Shown here piece after piece: positions 52,772 through 62,081 of a stretch of DNA of 64,000 nucleotides (the stretch's first letter is position 1; each line of letters begins with the position of its first letter). The stretch is from Cohnella hashimotonis (lineage in GTDB: Bacteria > Bacillota > Bacilli > Paenibacillales > Paenibacillaceae). A program made the position numbers and the translations under genes. The DNA is taken from NCBI RefSeq assembly GCF_030014955.1, contig NZ_JAGRPV010000001.1:248001-312000 (forward strand). Direction: 5' to 3'. The notes beneath the pieces were generated by a model. That model was not told where the DNA came from, did no database searches, and saw only the letters and a program-made list of their open reading frames with translations.

Positions 52772-54352
52772 GTGAACATCGTGCTGGTAGACGACGAAAA
52801 GGGTATCGTGGCGGGACTAAAGAAAATGATCGGCCGACATATTCCGGAATGCGAAGTGATCGATGTCGCCTACAACGGCATGGAAGGCTACGAGCTTATT
52901 CATCGGCTGCGCCCGGATATCGCGATTACGGACATTCGCATGCCGCAGTCCGACGGACTGGATATGATTAAAAGGCTGATCGATGCGGGCAGTCCGACCA
53001 AGTTCATCCTGCTGAGCGGCTATGCCGACTTTGAATATGCGCGCCAGGCGATGCAGCTGGGCGTGCGATTTTATATCAACAAGCCCGTCGAGGAGGAGGA
53101 GCTGCGGGATTGCGTACGTCAGGTCCTGGCGTCGATTCGCGCGGACCGGGACAAGCTGCTGGAAGTGGACGCGCTCAAGCAGGAGGTGCACAATCGCAAT
53201 CAGGAAAGCGCATTGAGGGACATTTTCGAGATAGGCGCCGACCACGGAGAGCTCGCGGAGGAGCTCCTTCGCCTCGCCGGGCTGCCCGCGGACCACTCCC
53301 GGTTCGTATGCGTCCTCATGGAGTTCGACGGAAGTGTCGAGCGCGTGAAGGAAACCGGGCTGGAGCCCGTTTACCGGCACATCGAGCAGGCCTTGGCGAA
53401 GTATAAAGGCTTGTATCGCTTCCGCTATTCGGGCGCGCAGTTCGCAGTTCTGGCGGCCCACGACCAGGATATCGGTTATGACGATTTGGTCGGATCCGTC
53501 CGGCAGCTGAAGGAAGCGCTCGGTCGCGAATTGAAGCTGAATTTTGCCGCCGGCATCGGCACGGTGCACCGACGCGCGTCGGGCATCAGCGAGTCCTTCG
53601 AGGAGGCACGGCATGCCCTGGGCTACAAGGTAATCAAAGGGACGGATGCCGTCATTCCGTACCCCGATATCCGTATGGACGAAAAGCGTCTGCCAATCGG
53701 CGCAGAACGAATGGCGGAGCTGGAAGCTGGCATCGAAAACTTGGACGAAGCGGGATGCGCGGATGTGATCCGCGGGATATTCAGCGAGATGGAGACCGCG
53801 CCCGGCATGAGTCCGGCAGATCTAAGGCTGCAGTGCGTCAATATCCTGCTGTCGAGCGCGCGGACGATGTCGGTCGAACAGCTCCGGCAATCCGATTTTT
53901 TGGGACGGCATCTTTTGTCGCTGGAGGCGGTCTCGAAGTTCAAGACGATCGCATGCTTCGAGGAATGGACGGTCCAGGCGATCGGGGCGCTTATCGCGTT
54001 CAAGCGGGAGCATCAAATGCCGAAGAAAAAGGACCTGATCGCCGAGATCAAGGCTTACGTGACGGAGAACTTCGATCAGCCGATCAGCCTTGCCGACCTT
54101 TCTTCGCGTTTCTACATCAGCCCGATCTATTTGAGCCAGATTTTTAAGCAGAAAACAGGGGAGACCTACGTGAGCTTTCTGGCGAAGGTCCGGATCGGCA
54201 AGGCGAAGGAGCTACTGGAGCGGACCGATCTGAAGGTGTATGAAATATGCCAGCGCGTCGGATATTCGGACACCCAATATTTTGCGCGGCTGTTCGAGAA
54301 ATGGACCGGCCTCAAGCCCACGGAGTACCGCAAGCGGCAGCCTAATATGTGA
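52772..54352 (+). CDS. YesN-type response regulator with AraC DNA-binding domain
   Basis: 526 residues; GTG start after AAAGGAG. Receiver domain with Asp54 (TDIRMPQSDG) and Lys in INKPVEEEE. The central region (~120-400) is the long helical/GGDEF-like linker usual in this class. The C-terminal ~100 residues form two AraC helix-turn-helix motifs (ISLADLSSRFYISPIYLSQI, VYEICQRVGYSDTQYFARLF). It is very likely the activator of its own operon and of the ABC operon at 54729, since both promoters share an AAAAATGCCC element 24 nt before the -35. Confidence 0.92.
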   Translation: MNIVLVDDEKGIVAGLKKMIGRHIPECEVIDVAYNGMEGYELIHRLRPDIAITDIRMPQSDGLDMIKRLIDAGSPTKFILLSGYADFEYARQAMQLGVRFYINKPVEEEELRDCVRQVLASIRADRDKLLEVDALKQEVHNRNQESALRDIFEIGADHGELAEELLRLAGLPADHSRFVCVLMEFDGSVERVKETGLEPVYRHIEQALAKYKGLYRFRYSGAQFAVLAAHDQDIGYDDLVGSVRQLKEALGRELKLNFAAGIGTVHRRASGISESFEEARHALGYKVIKGTDAVIPYPDIRMDEKRLPIGAERMAELEAGIENLDEAGCADVIRGIFSEMETAPGMSPADLRLQCVNILLSSARTMSVEQLRQSDFLGRHLLSLEAVSKFKTIACFEEWTVQAIGALIAFKREHQMPKKKDLIAEIKAYVTENFDQPISLADLSSRFYISPIYLSQIFKQKTGETYVSFLAKVRIGKAKELLERTDLKVYEICQRVGYSDTQYFARLFEKWTGLKPTEYRKRQPNM

Positions 54353-54368
54353 TCTTATCTACCACGCC

Positions 54369-54396
54369 AACCACGCCATTCGGGGTGGTTTTCTTT
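54369..54396 (+). terminator. Terminator after the YesN-type gene
   Basis: AACCACGCC (54369-54377) pairs with GGGGTGGTT (54382-54390), one mismatch, followed by TTCTTT. Confidence 0.75.
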
Positions 54397-54421
54397 AGCC
54401 TGCCGGCCCGCCGCGCCAATC

Positions 54422-54609
54422 TAGCTCTATCTGGAGCTACATGGCTCATGCCCCCGGCTCGCCGCGCCGATGTAGCTCTATCTGGAGCTACATCACGCAT
54501 CCGGTCCGCCCGCCGCGCCAATCTAGCTCTATCTGGAGCTACATGGCCCATGCCCCCGGCTCGCCGCGCCGATGTAGCTCTATCCGGAGCTACATCGCCC
54601 GCATCGCCC
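54422..54609. repeat. 51-bp intergenic tandem repeat, type B
   Basis: Units start at about 54436, 54487 and 54538, with partial ones on both sides; the period is 51 bp. Units 1 and 3 are nearly equal and units 0 and 2 are nearly equal, so there is also a 102-bp higher order. Each unit contains a stem such as TGTAGCTC/GAGCTACA and shares GCTACATGGC with the type A repeat at 43217. It sits between the YesN-gene terminator and the next promoter. Confidence 0.85.
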
Positions 54610-54622
54610 ATTTTTTAATCCT

Positions 54623-54704
54623 AAAAATGCCCCTGCTTAACCTTGATTCTGTCCGATTGAGGCAAATCGACGCCGCGGATATCATTGAGTTGTAAGCGAA
54701 TTCA
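54623..54704 (+). promoter_or_regulatory. Promoter of the LplBC operon, same layout as the kinase promoter
   Basis: AAAAATGCCC (54623-54632), 24 nt, TTGAGG (54657-54662), 17-nt spacer, TATCAT (54680-54685), then TGTAAGCGAATTCA (54691-54704), a cre-like site. The element order and spacing copy 50776-50856, with a -10 to cre gap of 5 here against 4 there. Confidence 0.75.
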
Positions 54705-54728
54705 AGTCAGGAGCAAGGAGGGGCAAGG

Positions 54729-55634
54729 TTGAGAACAGCTGCACTGCATCGGATGAAAGTGTATTGGCCGTTGTACGCGATGGCGATACCCGGAATCGTT
54801 TTTCTGATCCTATTCAAATACATTCCGCTGGCCGGCGCTGTAATCGCATTCAAGGATTACTCCGTTTTCAAAGGATTCGTCGACAGTCCCTGGGTGGGCT
54901 TCAAGCATTTCGAAACGCTGATCCACCATCCCGACTTCGCCCGCGTCTTCGGCAACACGTTAATGCTGGGACTGCTCAAAATCGTACTCGTGTTCCCGGT
55001 GCCGGTGCTGCTCGCGCTGATGATCAACGAGATCCGCAAGTCGGCGCTGAAAAAGGGCGTGCAAACCGCGCTCTACATTCCGCACTTTCTGTCCTGGGTC
55101 ATCGTATCCGGCATTGTCTTCGATTTCTTCTCGCTCAGCGGATTGTTCAACGTCGTCCTCGGCTGGTTCGGGCATGAGCCCGTGCTGGCGATGCAAGAGA
55201 GCGGGTACTTCCGGATCATCTACGTCATTACCTCCATCTGGCGGGACGCGGGTTGGGGAACGGTCGTCTACATGGCCGCGATCAGCGCGATCGACCCCCA
55301 GCTGTACGAATCCGCGATGATCGACGGCGCCTCCAAGGTGCGGCAGATTCGCCACATTACGTTTCCGCTCCTCCTGCCGACCGTCCTGGTGCTGTTTCTC
55401 CTCGAGATCGGCAACTTCCTGGACCTGGGCTTCGATCAGGTGTTCAACCTGCTCACGCCGATGACCTACAGCGCCGGCGACATTTTGGACACGTACGTAT
55501 TCCGGACGGGCATCCAGCAGGCGCAGTACAGCTTCGCCACCGCCGTCGGCTTGTTCCAGTCGGTGGTCGGATTTATCCTCGTGTTCGTCTTTAACCGGTT
55601 GTCGAGAAAAGTATCTGATGGGGGGCTCTGGTAG
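54729..55634 (+). CDS. LplB-type ABC transporter permease
   Basis: 301 residues; TTG start after AGGAGGGG. Six membrane helices, with loop LYESAMIDGASKVRQIRHITFPLL. It is first in the operon with the LplC-type permease and the binding lipoprotein. Together with the GH106-like and GH42 enzymes downstream it suggests uptake of plant-type oligosaccharides such as rhamnogalacturonan pieces (inference). Confidence 0.9.
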   Translation: MRTAALHRMKVYWPLYAMAIPGIVFLILFKYIPLAGAVIAFKDYSVFKGFVDSPWVGFKHFETLIHHPDFARVFGNTLMLGLLKIVLVFPVPVLLALMINEIRKSALKKGVQTALYIPHFLSWVIVSGIVFDFFSLSGLFNVVLGWFGHEPVLAMQESGYFRIIYVITSIWRDAGWGTVVYMAAISAIDPQLYESAMIDGASKVRQIRHITFPLLLPTVLVLFLLEIGNFLDLGFDQVFNLLTPMTYSAGDILDTYVFRTGIQQAQYSFATAVGLFQSVVGFILVFVFNRLSRKVSDGGLW

Positions 55635-55636
55635 AC

Positions 55637-56506
55637 GTGTCTGAAACGAGAAGCGAAAAAGTATTCGTATCCGCCGTCACCGTGCTGCTCATCCTGTTGT
55701 CGGCGCTCGCGCTCATCCCGCTCCTGTCCGTCGTCGCCACGTCGCTAAGCTCCAAAAGCGTCGTCGACATGAACCTGGTTACCATCTGGCCCAAGCAACT
55801 GACGCTGGATTCCTGGCGCTACATCATCGATCGGCCGGACCTGTGGCGGTCGTTCGCCCTGACGCTCGGCTCGACGTTAATCGGCACCGTGCTGGCGCTG
55901 CTGATGACGGCGCTGCTCGCCTACCCGCTGTCGAAGCCGGAGTTCCGCTGGGGAGGCGTCGTGATGATCGGCGTCGTCGTCGCGATGATTTTCAAGGCGC
56001 CGATCGTCCCGTATTTTCTCACCTTGCGTGGGCTCGGCCTCTACAACAACCCGCTGGTGCTGATCGTCCCGCATGTGCTGAATCCGTTTAACCTCATTAT
56101 CATGCGAACGTTTTTCAAGCAGTTTTCCAAGGAACTGGAGGAAGCGGCTTTCCTGGAGGGCTGCGGGTACTTCCGGATGCTGTTCCAATTCGTGCTTCCG
56201 CTGTCCAAGGCCGTACTCGCAACGCTCGCGCTATTTTACGGCGTCGTGCTGTGGAATCAGTTCCAGCATCCGCTCCTGTTCCTGCAAAATCCGGATTGGT
56301 TCCCGCTTCAGATCAAGATCCGGCAGTTCATCACCGACGATAACGTCATCATGTCGGGGGCGGTGTCGTCGGCCGATCTGAACTATAATGAACGGACGCT
56401 AAGGGCCGTCACCGTCATTTTCGCCATCATCCCGATCGTCGCGGCGTATCCGTTTTTGCAGAAGTACTTTGTCAAAGGGGCCATGATCGGCTCGGTAAAA
56501 GGGTAA
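55637..56506 (+). CDS. LplC-type ABC transporter permease
   Basis: 289 residues; GTG start 2 nt after the previous stop. Six membrane helices, with coupling loop LEEAAFLEGCGYFRMLFQFVLPLS. The C-terminus YFVKGAMIGSVKG is typical for the family. Confidence 0.9.
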   Translation: MSETRSEKVFVSAVTVLLILLSALALIPLLSVVATSLSSKSVVDMNLVTIWPKQLTLDSWRYIIDRPDLWRSFALTLGSTLIGTVLALLMTALLAYPLSKPEFRWGGVVMIGVVVAMIFKAPIVPYFLTLRGLGLYNNPLVLIVPHVLNPFNLIIMRTFFKQFSKELEEAAFLEGCGYFRMLFQFVLPLSKAVLATLALFYGVVLWNQFQHPLLFLQNPDWFPLQIKIRQFITDDNVIMSGAVSSADLNYNERTLRAVTVIFAIIPIVAAYPFLQKYFVKGAMIGSVKG

Positions 56507-56579
56507 AATATGCCTTCAGGTTTAGCGGCTAATCGCCTAAACATATTATTTCCGCATCCATTTTAAGGGGGAGCAACGC

Positions 56580-58163
56580 ATGAAGATGAAAAAGATGGGG
56601 CTGCTGTCGGCGGCCGCGCTGCTGGCGGTCGTCACTGCAACCGGTTGCAGCGGAAGCTCGAATTCCGCCGAGGGAACTTCTTCTCCAGCCGCGCAGAGTC
56701 AAGCCGGCAGCGACGCGGAGATCGTCGATATCGAAGTATGGGGGACGAACATCGGCTACAAGCCGGTCGACAAAGGCAGCAAGCTGTACGAGCTGTATAA
56801 GGAGAAGCTTGGCGTAGGCGTCATCAACCCGTATGTGGAATGGAACGGCGGCACCAACTACCTGAACCAGCTGAACCTGAAGATCGCCGCGAACGAGATG
56901 CCGGACCTGTTCACGCCGCAGCAGGGCATCGAAGACAGCCTGGCAAAAAACGGCGCGATCGCCGATCTGACCGACCTGCTGCCGAAGTACGCGCCGAACG
57001 TCCTCGCGGTCATCCCGGAGGAAATGTGGGATATCGTCAAGGCGAACGATCCGACCGGCCAGGGACGGATCTACTACATTCCCGGCTCGGTCGATTACGG
57101 CAGGTACGCCGGCATGATCCGCCAGGATTGGCTCGACAAGGTGGGCCTCGCGATGCCGACGACCCAGGACGAATACGTGAAGGTGCTCGAGGCGTTCAGG
57201 GACAAGGACCCGAACGGCAACGGGCAGAAGGACGAGCTGCCGACGGGCGGCCGTCAGGAAGCGCGGTGGATGGACCATCTGTTCGCGATGTACGGCGTCG
57301 CGATGTTCGAAGGCTATCCGGACTGGGATCTGTACGACGGCCAGCTGACGTACGCCGCGGTGACGCCGAACATGAAGGCCGCGCTGGCGTTCATCGCCAA
57401 GCTGTACAAGGACGGCCTGATGGATCCGGAAACGCTGCTGAACGACAAAGCCAAGTGGGACGGCAAGATTACGTCGAACAAGGCCGGTAACTACTTCCAC
57501 TGGGTCGAGCAGTTGAATCTCAACCTGGAAAATCTGCAGAAGAACACGGGCGTGAAGGCGCAATTTTCCGTACTCCCAGTTCCTAAGGTTGAAGGCTACG
57601 ACGGCTTCTACACGTGGAAGCGCGTCGGTCCGCCGCAATGGGTCGTCAAAAACAACAAAGACGAGAAGAAGCTGATGGCGACCTTGAAGCTGCTGAACAA
57701 CATGTACGACAAGAACAACTGGAAGGACCTGTACCTCGGCGTGGAAGGCATGCATTATTCGATGAAGGACGGCAAAGCCGTCAAGCTGCCGGACGACAAG
57801 AGCACCCAGGAAAATCAAATCCTGAACCCGTACTCCAGCTCGGCTACGCTTGCGTTCACGACCGATCTGTTCAACAGCACCGCGTCCGCAGACAGCAAGT
57901 GGATCGCCGATCAGGTAACGGCAAACATGCAGGAAGCGCAAAAATACGCCAAGGTCATCGCCGGAGACGGCATGCCGGCCAGCGTCTACGAGGGCTACGC
58001 GGATATCAACAACCGCACGCTGTTCATCGAATACGCCAGCAAGATCATTCTCGGCAAATACCCGATCGACAAGTTCGACGAGTTCGTGGAAAAGTGGAAC
58101 AAGTCGGGCGGCGAAGAAGTGACGAAGCGCGCCAGGGCTTGGTACGAGAAAGTGAAAAAGTAA
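56580..58163 (+). CDS. ABC substrate-binding lipoprotein (LplA-like)
   Basis: 527 residues. Charged N-terminus MKMKKMG, hydrophobic region, Cys at about 22 (ATGCSGSS, a lipobox variant). Then a family-1-like solute-binding fold with an insertion (QEARWMDHLFAMYGVAMFEG). Ribosome site AAGGGGGAG before the ATG. It is the external receptor for the LplB/LplC-type permeases. A terminator at 58202 follows, so the hydrolase gene next is less expressed or separately initiated. Confidence 0.9.
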   Translation: MKMKKMGLLSAAALLAVVTATGCSGSSNSAEGTSSPAAQSQAGSDAEIVDIEVWGTNIGYKPVDKGSKLYELYKEKLGVGVINPYVEWNGGTNYLNQLNLKIAANEMPDLFTPQQGIEDSLAKNGAIADLTDLLPKYAPNVLAVIPEEMWDIVKANDPTGQGRIYYIPGSVDYGRYAGMIRQDWLDKVGLAMPTTQDEYVKVLEAFRDKDPNGNGQKDELPTGGRQEARWMDHLFAMYGVAMFEGYPDWDLYDGQLTYAAVTPNMKAALAFIAKLYKDGLMDPETLLNDKAKWDGKITSNKAGNYFHWVEQLNLNLENLQKNTGVKAQFSVLPVPKVEGYDGFYTWKRVGPPQWVVKNNKDEKKLMATLKLLNNMYDKNNWKDLYLGVEGMHYSMKDGKAVKLPDDKSTQENQILNPYSSSATLAFTTDLFNSTASADSKWIADQVTANMQEAQKYAKVIAGDGMPASVYEGYADINNRTLFIEYASKIILGKYPIDKFDEFVEKWNKSGGEEVTKRARAWYEKVKK

Positions 58164-58201
58164 TCGAAGAAGGAATTCGTTTGCAGGTGATGCAGATCCT
58201 G

Positions 58202-58233
58202 ATCCGCCCGGCTCGAAGACGGGCGGATTTTTT
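58202..58233 (+). terminator. Terminator between binding protein and GH106-like gene
   Basis: ATCCGCCCG (58202-58210) pairs with CGGGCGGAT (58220-58228), 9 bp perfect, followed by TTTTT. It leaves partial read-through to the hydrolase gene, 27 nt further on. Confidence 0.88.
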
Positions 58234-58259
58234 AATGAGGCGAAGCAGGGGGTTACAAA

Positions 58260-61025
58260 ATGAATGATCGACTTCAGGAAGTGCTTGAAGGCAAAGGGCA
58301 AAATTACATTCTTCCGTTTCTGTGGCAGCACGGGGAGGAGGAGCGGGCGATCCGGGAAGAGCTGGCCCGCGTGCATGAAGCCGGCATCGGGGCGGTCTGC
58401 ATCGAGTCGCGTCCGCATCCCGATTTTCTCGGTCCGAAGTGGTGGGCGGACATGGACATCGTGATGGACGAAGCCCGCAAGCGCGGCATGAAGGTATGGC
58501 TGCTCGACGACGATCACTTTCCGACGGGCCATGCGGTGGGGAAGGTCAAGGCCGCACCGGAAGCGCTGCATCGCGTATTCTTGGGCGAGCGCCATATCGA
58601 TGTCGTCGGCCCAGCCCGCGGCGCGTCCTTGCTGCTGGATACGCTGCTGCTGAGCGGGCTCCGGCCGACCGTCTCGACGCCGGGGAGCGCGAGCGGTAAA
58701 AACAAGCTGATCTCCGTCGTCGCGGTACGCCGGGATTCGTCGGGAGGCTCTTTGCTCGCCGACTGCGTTGACATCACGGACCTGGTGCAAGACGGGGTCC
58801 TGTACTGGGACATTCCCGAGGGCTACTGGCGCGTTTTTATCGTATCGGAAAACAAGGACGGCGGCAGCCAAGCGCAGGCGGATTATATAAACCCGCTGCA
58901 TCCGGATTCCGTGCGGGTACTGATCGATACGGTATACGAGGCGGTTTATTCTCGATACAAAGCGGATTTCGGGAAGACGTTCGCCGGATTTTTCTCGGAC
59001 GAGCCTGGATTCTACAACGACAAGACGACATTCGACTTCGACTCGAAGCCCGGCAAGCAAGGGATCGTACTCCCCTGGAGCGCCGAGCTGCCGGCGCTGC
59101 TGGCGCAGGCGCTGGGCGACGACTACCGCGAGCGGCTGCATCTCCTCTGGCATGATGCGGGAGAACGATCGCATGCCGTGCGGTACGCCTATATGAACAT
59201 CGTCAGCAAGCTTTACGGGGAAAACTTCTGCAATCAGATCGGCGCGTGGTGCAGCGAACGCGGCGTCGAATATATCGGGCATGTGCTGGAGGACAACAAC
59301 GTGCACGCGAGGCTGGGCTCCGGGGCCGGACACTTTTTCCGCGCGCTCGCGGGACAGCATATGTCGGGCATCGACGTCGTGCTATGGCAAATCGTTCCAG
59401 GCTTCGACGAAGTGCCTTTCCGCTGGCCGGCGGGGGAGACCGACAGCGAGTTTTTCCACTATGGCCTGGCCAAGCTCGGCGTCTCGCTCGCGCATATCGA
59501 TCCGAAAAAACAGGGGCGGACAATGTGCGAAGTGTTCGGCGCCTACGGCTGGGCGGAAGGGCTCAAACTGATGAAGTGGCTCACGGACCACATGCTCGTG
59601 CGCGGCGTGAACTACTTTGTGCCCCATGCCTTTTCCCAAAAGGCGTTCCCGGATCCGGACTGCCCGCCGCATCTGTACGCGGACGGGAAAAATCCGCAGT
59701 ACCGCTACTACAAAATTTTAAACGACTATACCAACCGCATCAGCCATCTCCTGTCCGGCGGCAGGCATGCGGCAACCGCGGCAGTCCTGTACCATGCCGA
59801 AGCCGAGTGGTCGGGGCCGGCGATGTATTTTCACAAGCCCGTAAAAGTGCTGATGCAGCGGCAAATCGATTGTGATGTCATTCCGGCCGATGTGCTACTT
59901 AAGGGTTCGAGCGTACGCGAAGGCAGACTGCGCGTGCATCTGGAGGATTACGCATGCCTGATCGTACCGTATGCGGAGGCGCTGCCGGCGGCCTTGATCC
60001 GGCGTGTCGTTCAACTAGCCGGGCAGGGCGTAGCCGTTCGTTTCGTCGAAGGGCTGCCGGCCCGGTCCAGCGAGGGCGATGAGGTGAGTGCCGAGCTGTC
60101 GCTGCTTGCCGGACATCCGAACGTGAGTGTAGTCGCTCTGGACAAGCTGGCGCCGGGGTTAATCGAAGACGGACATTACGATATCCGCGCCGACGCCTAC
60201 GAGCCGTATCTTCGGAGCTATCGTTATGTGCATGACGGATTGGAGACGTTCATGTTTTTTAACGAGCATCCGAACCGGACTGTTCGCACCAAGGTTGCGC
60301 TGCCCGTCGAAGGCGACGTGTATGCCTACGATGCATTCATAAACCGGTTAACCAGATTAAACGTCGAAGACATTAACATTAACGGCGTTAACGCGTGGAA
60401 AGGGACTTCGATCTCGCTTGTTCTCGAGCCGTACGAATCCGTTATCGTGCTTCAGGGTTCCGGTCTTACGGCGTATTCGGCAATTCCGCGACCTTCCGCA
60501 GGTGAGGCAAGTTCGGCAAGTTCAGCAAATTCTTCGGCAGGTTCGGTAGGCTCGACGATCCAGCTGCGCGGCGAATGGACCGTATCCATCGCAGATGCCG
60601 AGCGATACCCTCAGTTTACGGCATGGGGCAAGCTGACCGGGCTGACGGATATGAGCGGGCCGGAAGCGTTGCCGCGATTCTCGGGAACGATCCGTTACGA
60701 GGTCGATTTCGAGTGGGACGAAGACCGATCCGAGCGGGGCGAGTTCGAGTTGGACGAATCCGGCGCCGGCGAGGTTTTGCTCGATTTGGGCGAGGCGTAC
60801 GAGACGGCGGAGGCGTGGCTCAACGGCGAGCGAGCGGGCGTACGAATCTGTCCCCCGTACCGGATGGAGGCAACAGGCCTGCTCAGGAAAGGCAAAAACC
60901 GTCTGGTCGTGGAAGTCACGAATACGCTGGCGAAGGAGCAGCGGGACTTCCTGTCCGCCTATGCGCAGCAGGAGCCGAGCGGGCTGCTCGGGCCCGTTCG
61001 GCTCATAAAGATGCGGAAGGGGTGA
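58260..61025 (+). CDS. GH106-like glycoside hydrolase, copy 2
   Basis: 921 residues, related to the 890-residue protein at 28227: FLWQHGEEERAIREEL, VHEAGIGAVCIESRPHPDFL, WWADMDIVMDEARKRGMKVW, FFSDEPGFYN, CEVFGAYGWAEGLKLMKWLT and the C-terminal VEVTNTLAKEQ all correspond. No signal peptide; cytoplasmic. A Ser/Ala-rich insertion (GEASSASSANSSAGSVGS) precedes the C-terminal beta domain. With the transporter and a GH42 enzyme it forms the degradative part of the locus. Alpha-L-rhamnosidase-type activity is the best guess. Confidence 0.78.
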   Translation: MNDRLQEVLEGKGQNYILPFLWQHGEEERAIREELARVHEAGIGAVCIESRPHPDFLGPKWWADMDIVMDEARKRGMKVWLLDDDHFPTGHAVGKVKAAPEALHRVFLGERHIDVVGPARGASLLLDTLLLSGLRPTVSTPGSASGKNKLISVVAVRRDSSGGSLLADCVDITDLVQDGVLYWDIPEGYWRVFIVSENKDGGSQAQADYINPLHPDSVRVLIDTVYEAVYSRYKADFGKTFAGFFSDEPGFYNDKTTFDFDSKPGKQGIVLPWSAELPALLAQALGDDYRERLHLLWHDAGERSHAVRYAYMNIVSKLYGENFCNQIGAWCSERGVEYIGHVLEDNNVHARLGSGAGHFFRALAGQHMSGIDVVLWQIVPGFDEVPFRWPAGETDSEFFHYGLAKLGVSLAHIDPKKQGRTMCEVFGAYGWAEGLKLMKWLTDHMLVRGVNYFVPHAFSQKAFPDPDCPPHLYADGKNPQYRYYKILNDYTNRISHLLSGGRHAATAAVLYHAEAEWSGPAMYFHKPVKVLMQRQIDCDVIPADVLLKGSSVREGRLRVHLEDYACLIVPYAEALPAALIRRVVQLAGQGVAVRFVEGLPARSSEGDEVSAELSLLAGHPNVSVVALDKLAPGLIEDGHYDIRADAYEPYLRSYRYVHDGLETFMFFNEHPNRTVRTKVALPVEGDVYAYDAFINRLTRLNVEDININGVNAWKGTSISLVLEPYESVIVLQGSGLTAYSAIPRPSAGEASSASSANSSAGSVGSTIQLRGEWTVSIADAERYPQFTAWGKLTGLTDMSGPEALPRFSGTIRYEVDFEWDEDRSERGEFELDESGAGEVLLDLGEAYETAEAWLNGERAGVRICPPYRMEATGLLRKGKNRLVVEVTNTLAKEQRDFLSAYAQQEPSGLLGPVRLIKMRKG

Positions 61026-61047
61026 CCGGCGGCGCGCAGCAAGACCG

Positions 61048-61902
61048 TTAATCGGCACCGGTCAGATGCAGATTCCGAAACTGGAGCGGGGTCATGCCCT
61101 CCGTACGCCGGAAGCACGAGCTGAAATAACTCGCCTGCGAGAAGCCGGTCTCCAGCGCGATTTGCTTGACGGACAGCTGCGTGGAGGCCAGCAGGCGCTT
61201 CGCGTGGATTAGCCTGGATTCCAAAAGGAAGTCCGGAAACGATTTTCCGAACGTCGCGCTGAACTTGCGGCTGAAATGGTGCGCGCTGTAGCCGGCCAGC
61301 GCCGCCGCCTGTTCAATCGTAAACGGCTCGCGGCTGCGGGCGCGCACGTAATTGGCTGCCGTACGGATCCGGTCTGCGGCGGAGCTGGCGGGAACGTTCA
61401 ATCGCGACGACGTTTCCTGCAATCTGGCCAGCAGCTCATAAAGCGTCCCGGCCAGGCTGTATTCGTCGTCGATCTGGTAGTACCGTCCCAGCCCCAGCAA
61501 TCGATCGAGCAGCGCTTCGACAGGGGGCAGGTCCGACAGGGCGAACAGCCACGGTCCGTCGAGCCCCTTCCCGTCGAGCAGCTCCTCGAGGCGTTCGCCG
61601 AAGAAATGCACCCACCTGATATGCCACGGTTCGCCGGCATCGGAGCGGTACACCTGCCTGAGGCCGGGGCCGTACAGGAACCCTTGTCCCCGCGTCAACT
61701 CGTAGCGCTGTCCGTCCGTCTCAAGATATCCTTTCCCGTCCAGCACGATATGCAAATTGTATAGGCGGTCCATACGGCTCTCCTTGGTCCGGTATTCGCG
61801 GCTCACGGCATGCTCCGGAAAATGGCTGTAGCCTCCGATAAAATCCGGAAAGCAAACATGCCTGGGAAACAAGGGCTTCGGCAGGAAGATATGCTCGCGC
61901 AT
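61048..61902 (-). CDS. AraC-family transcriptional regulator
   Basis: 284 residues from the ATG at 61900-61902 after GAGGTG; longer in-frame starts are possible but lack a site. Cupin-like sensor (NLHIVLDGKGYLETDGQRYE, GFLYGPGLRQV) and C-terminal AraC domain (TIEQAAALAGYSAHHFSRKF, SVKQIALETGFSQASYFSSC). It converges with the GH106-like gene and diverges from the GH42 gene (180 nt spacer), so it probably controls the latter. Confidence 0.9.
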   Translation of the reverse strand: MREHIFLPKPLFPRHVCFPDFIGGYSHFPEHAVSREYRTKESRMDRLYNLHIVLDGKGYLETDGQRYELTRGQGFLYGPGLRQVYRSDAGEPWHIRWVHFFGERLEELLDGKGLDGPWLFALSDLPPVEALLDRLLGLGRYYQIDDEYSLAGTLYELLARLQETSSRLNVPASSAADRIRTAANYVRARSREPFTIEQAAALAGYSAHHFSRKFSATFGKSFPDFLLESRLIHAKRLLASTQLSVKQIALETGFSQASYFSSCFRRTEGMTPLQFRNLHLTGAD

Positions 61903-62081
61903 GGCACGCACCTCAATCCACGGAATTTTAAAGGGTGAAGGTAAGATTGCGGCAACATCGGTCAGTTGTCGTTGTCCCGATAACAACATTTTAATAGAAG
62001 TCGCACGTATTTGTCATTTAAACGCGGCAGTGACTCCTCTAAAATGTAGGTATCGATAAGCGAGGGGAGCCGAACAAAGCG

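Noticed and set aside
54411..54618. Small Ser/Arg-rich proteins encoded by the type B repeat
   Set aside because: Both strands are open because of the repeat composition, with no start signals.
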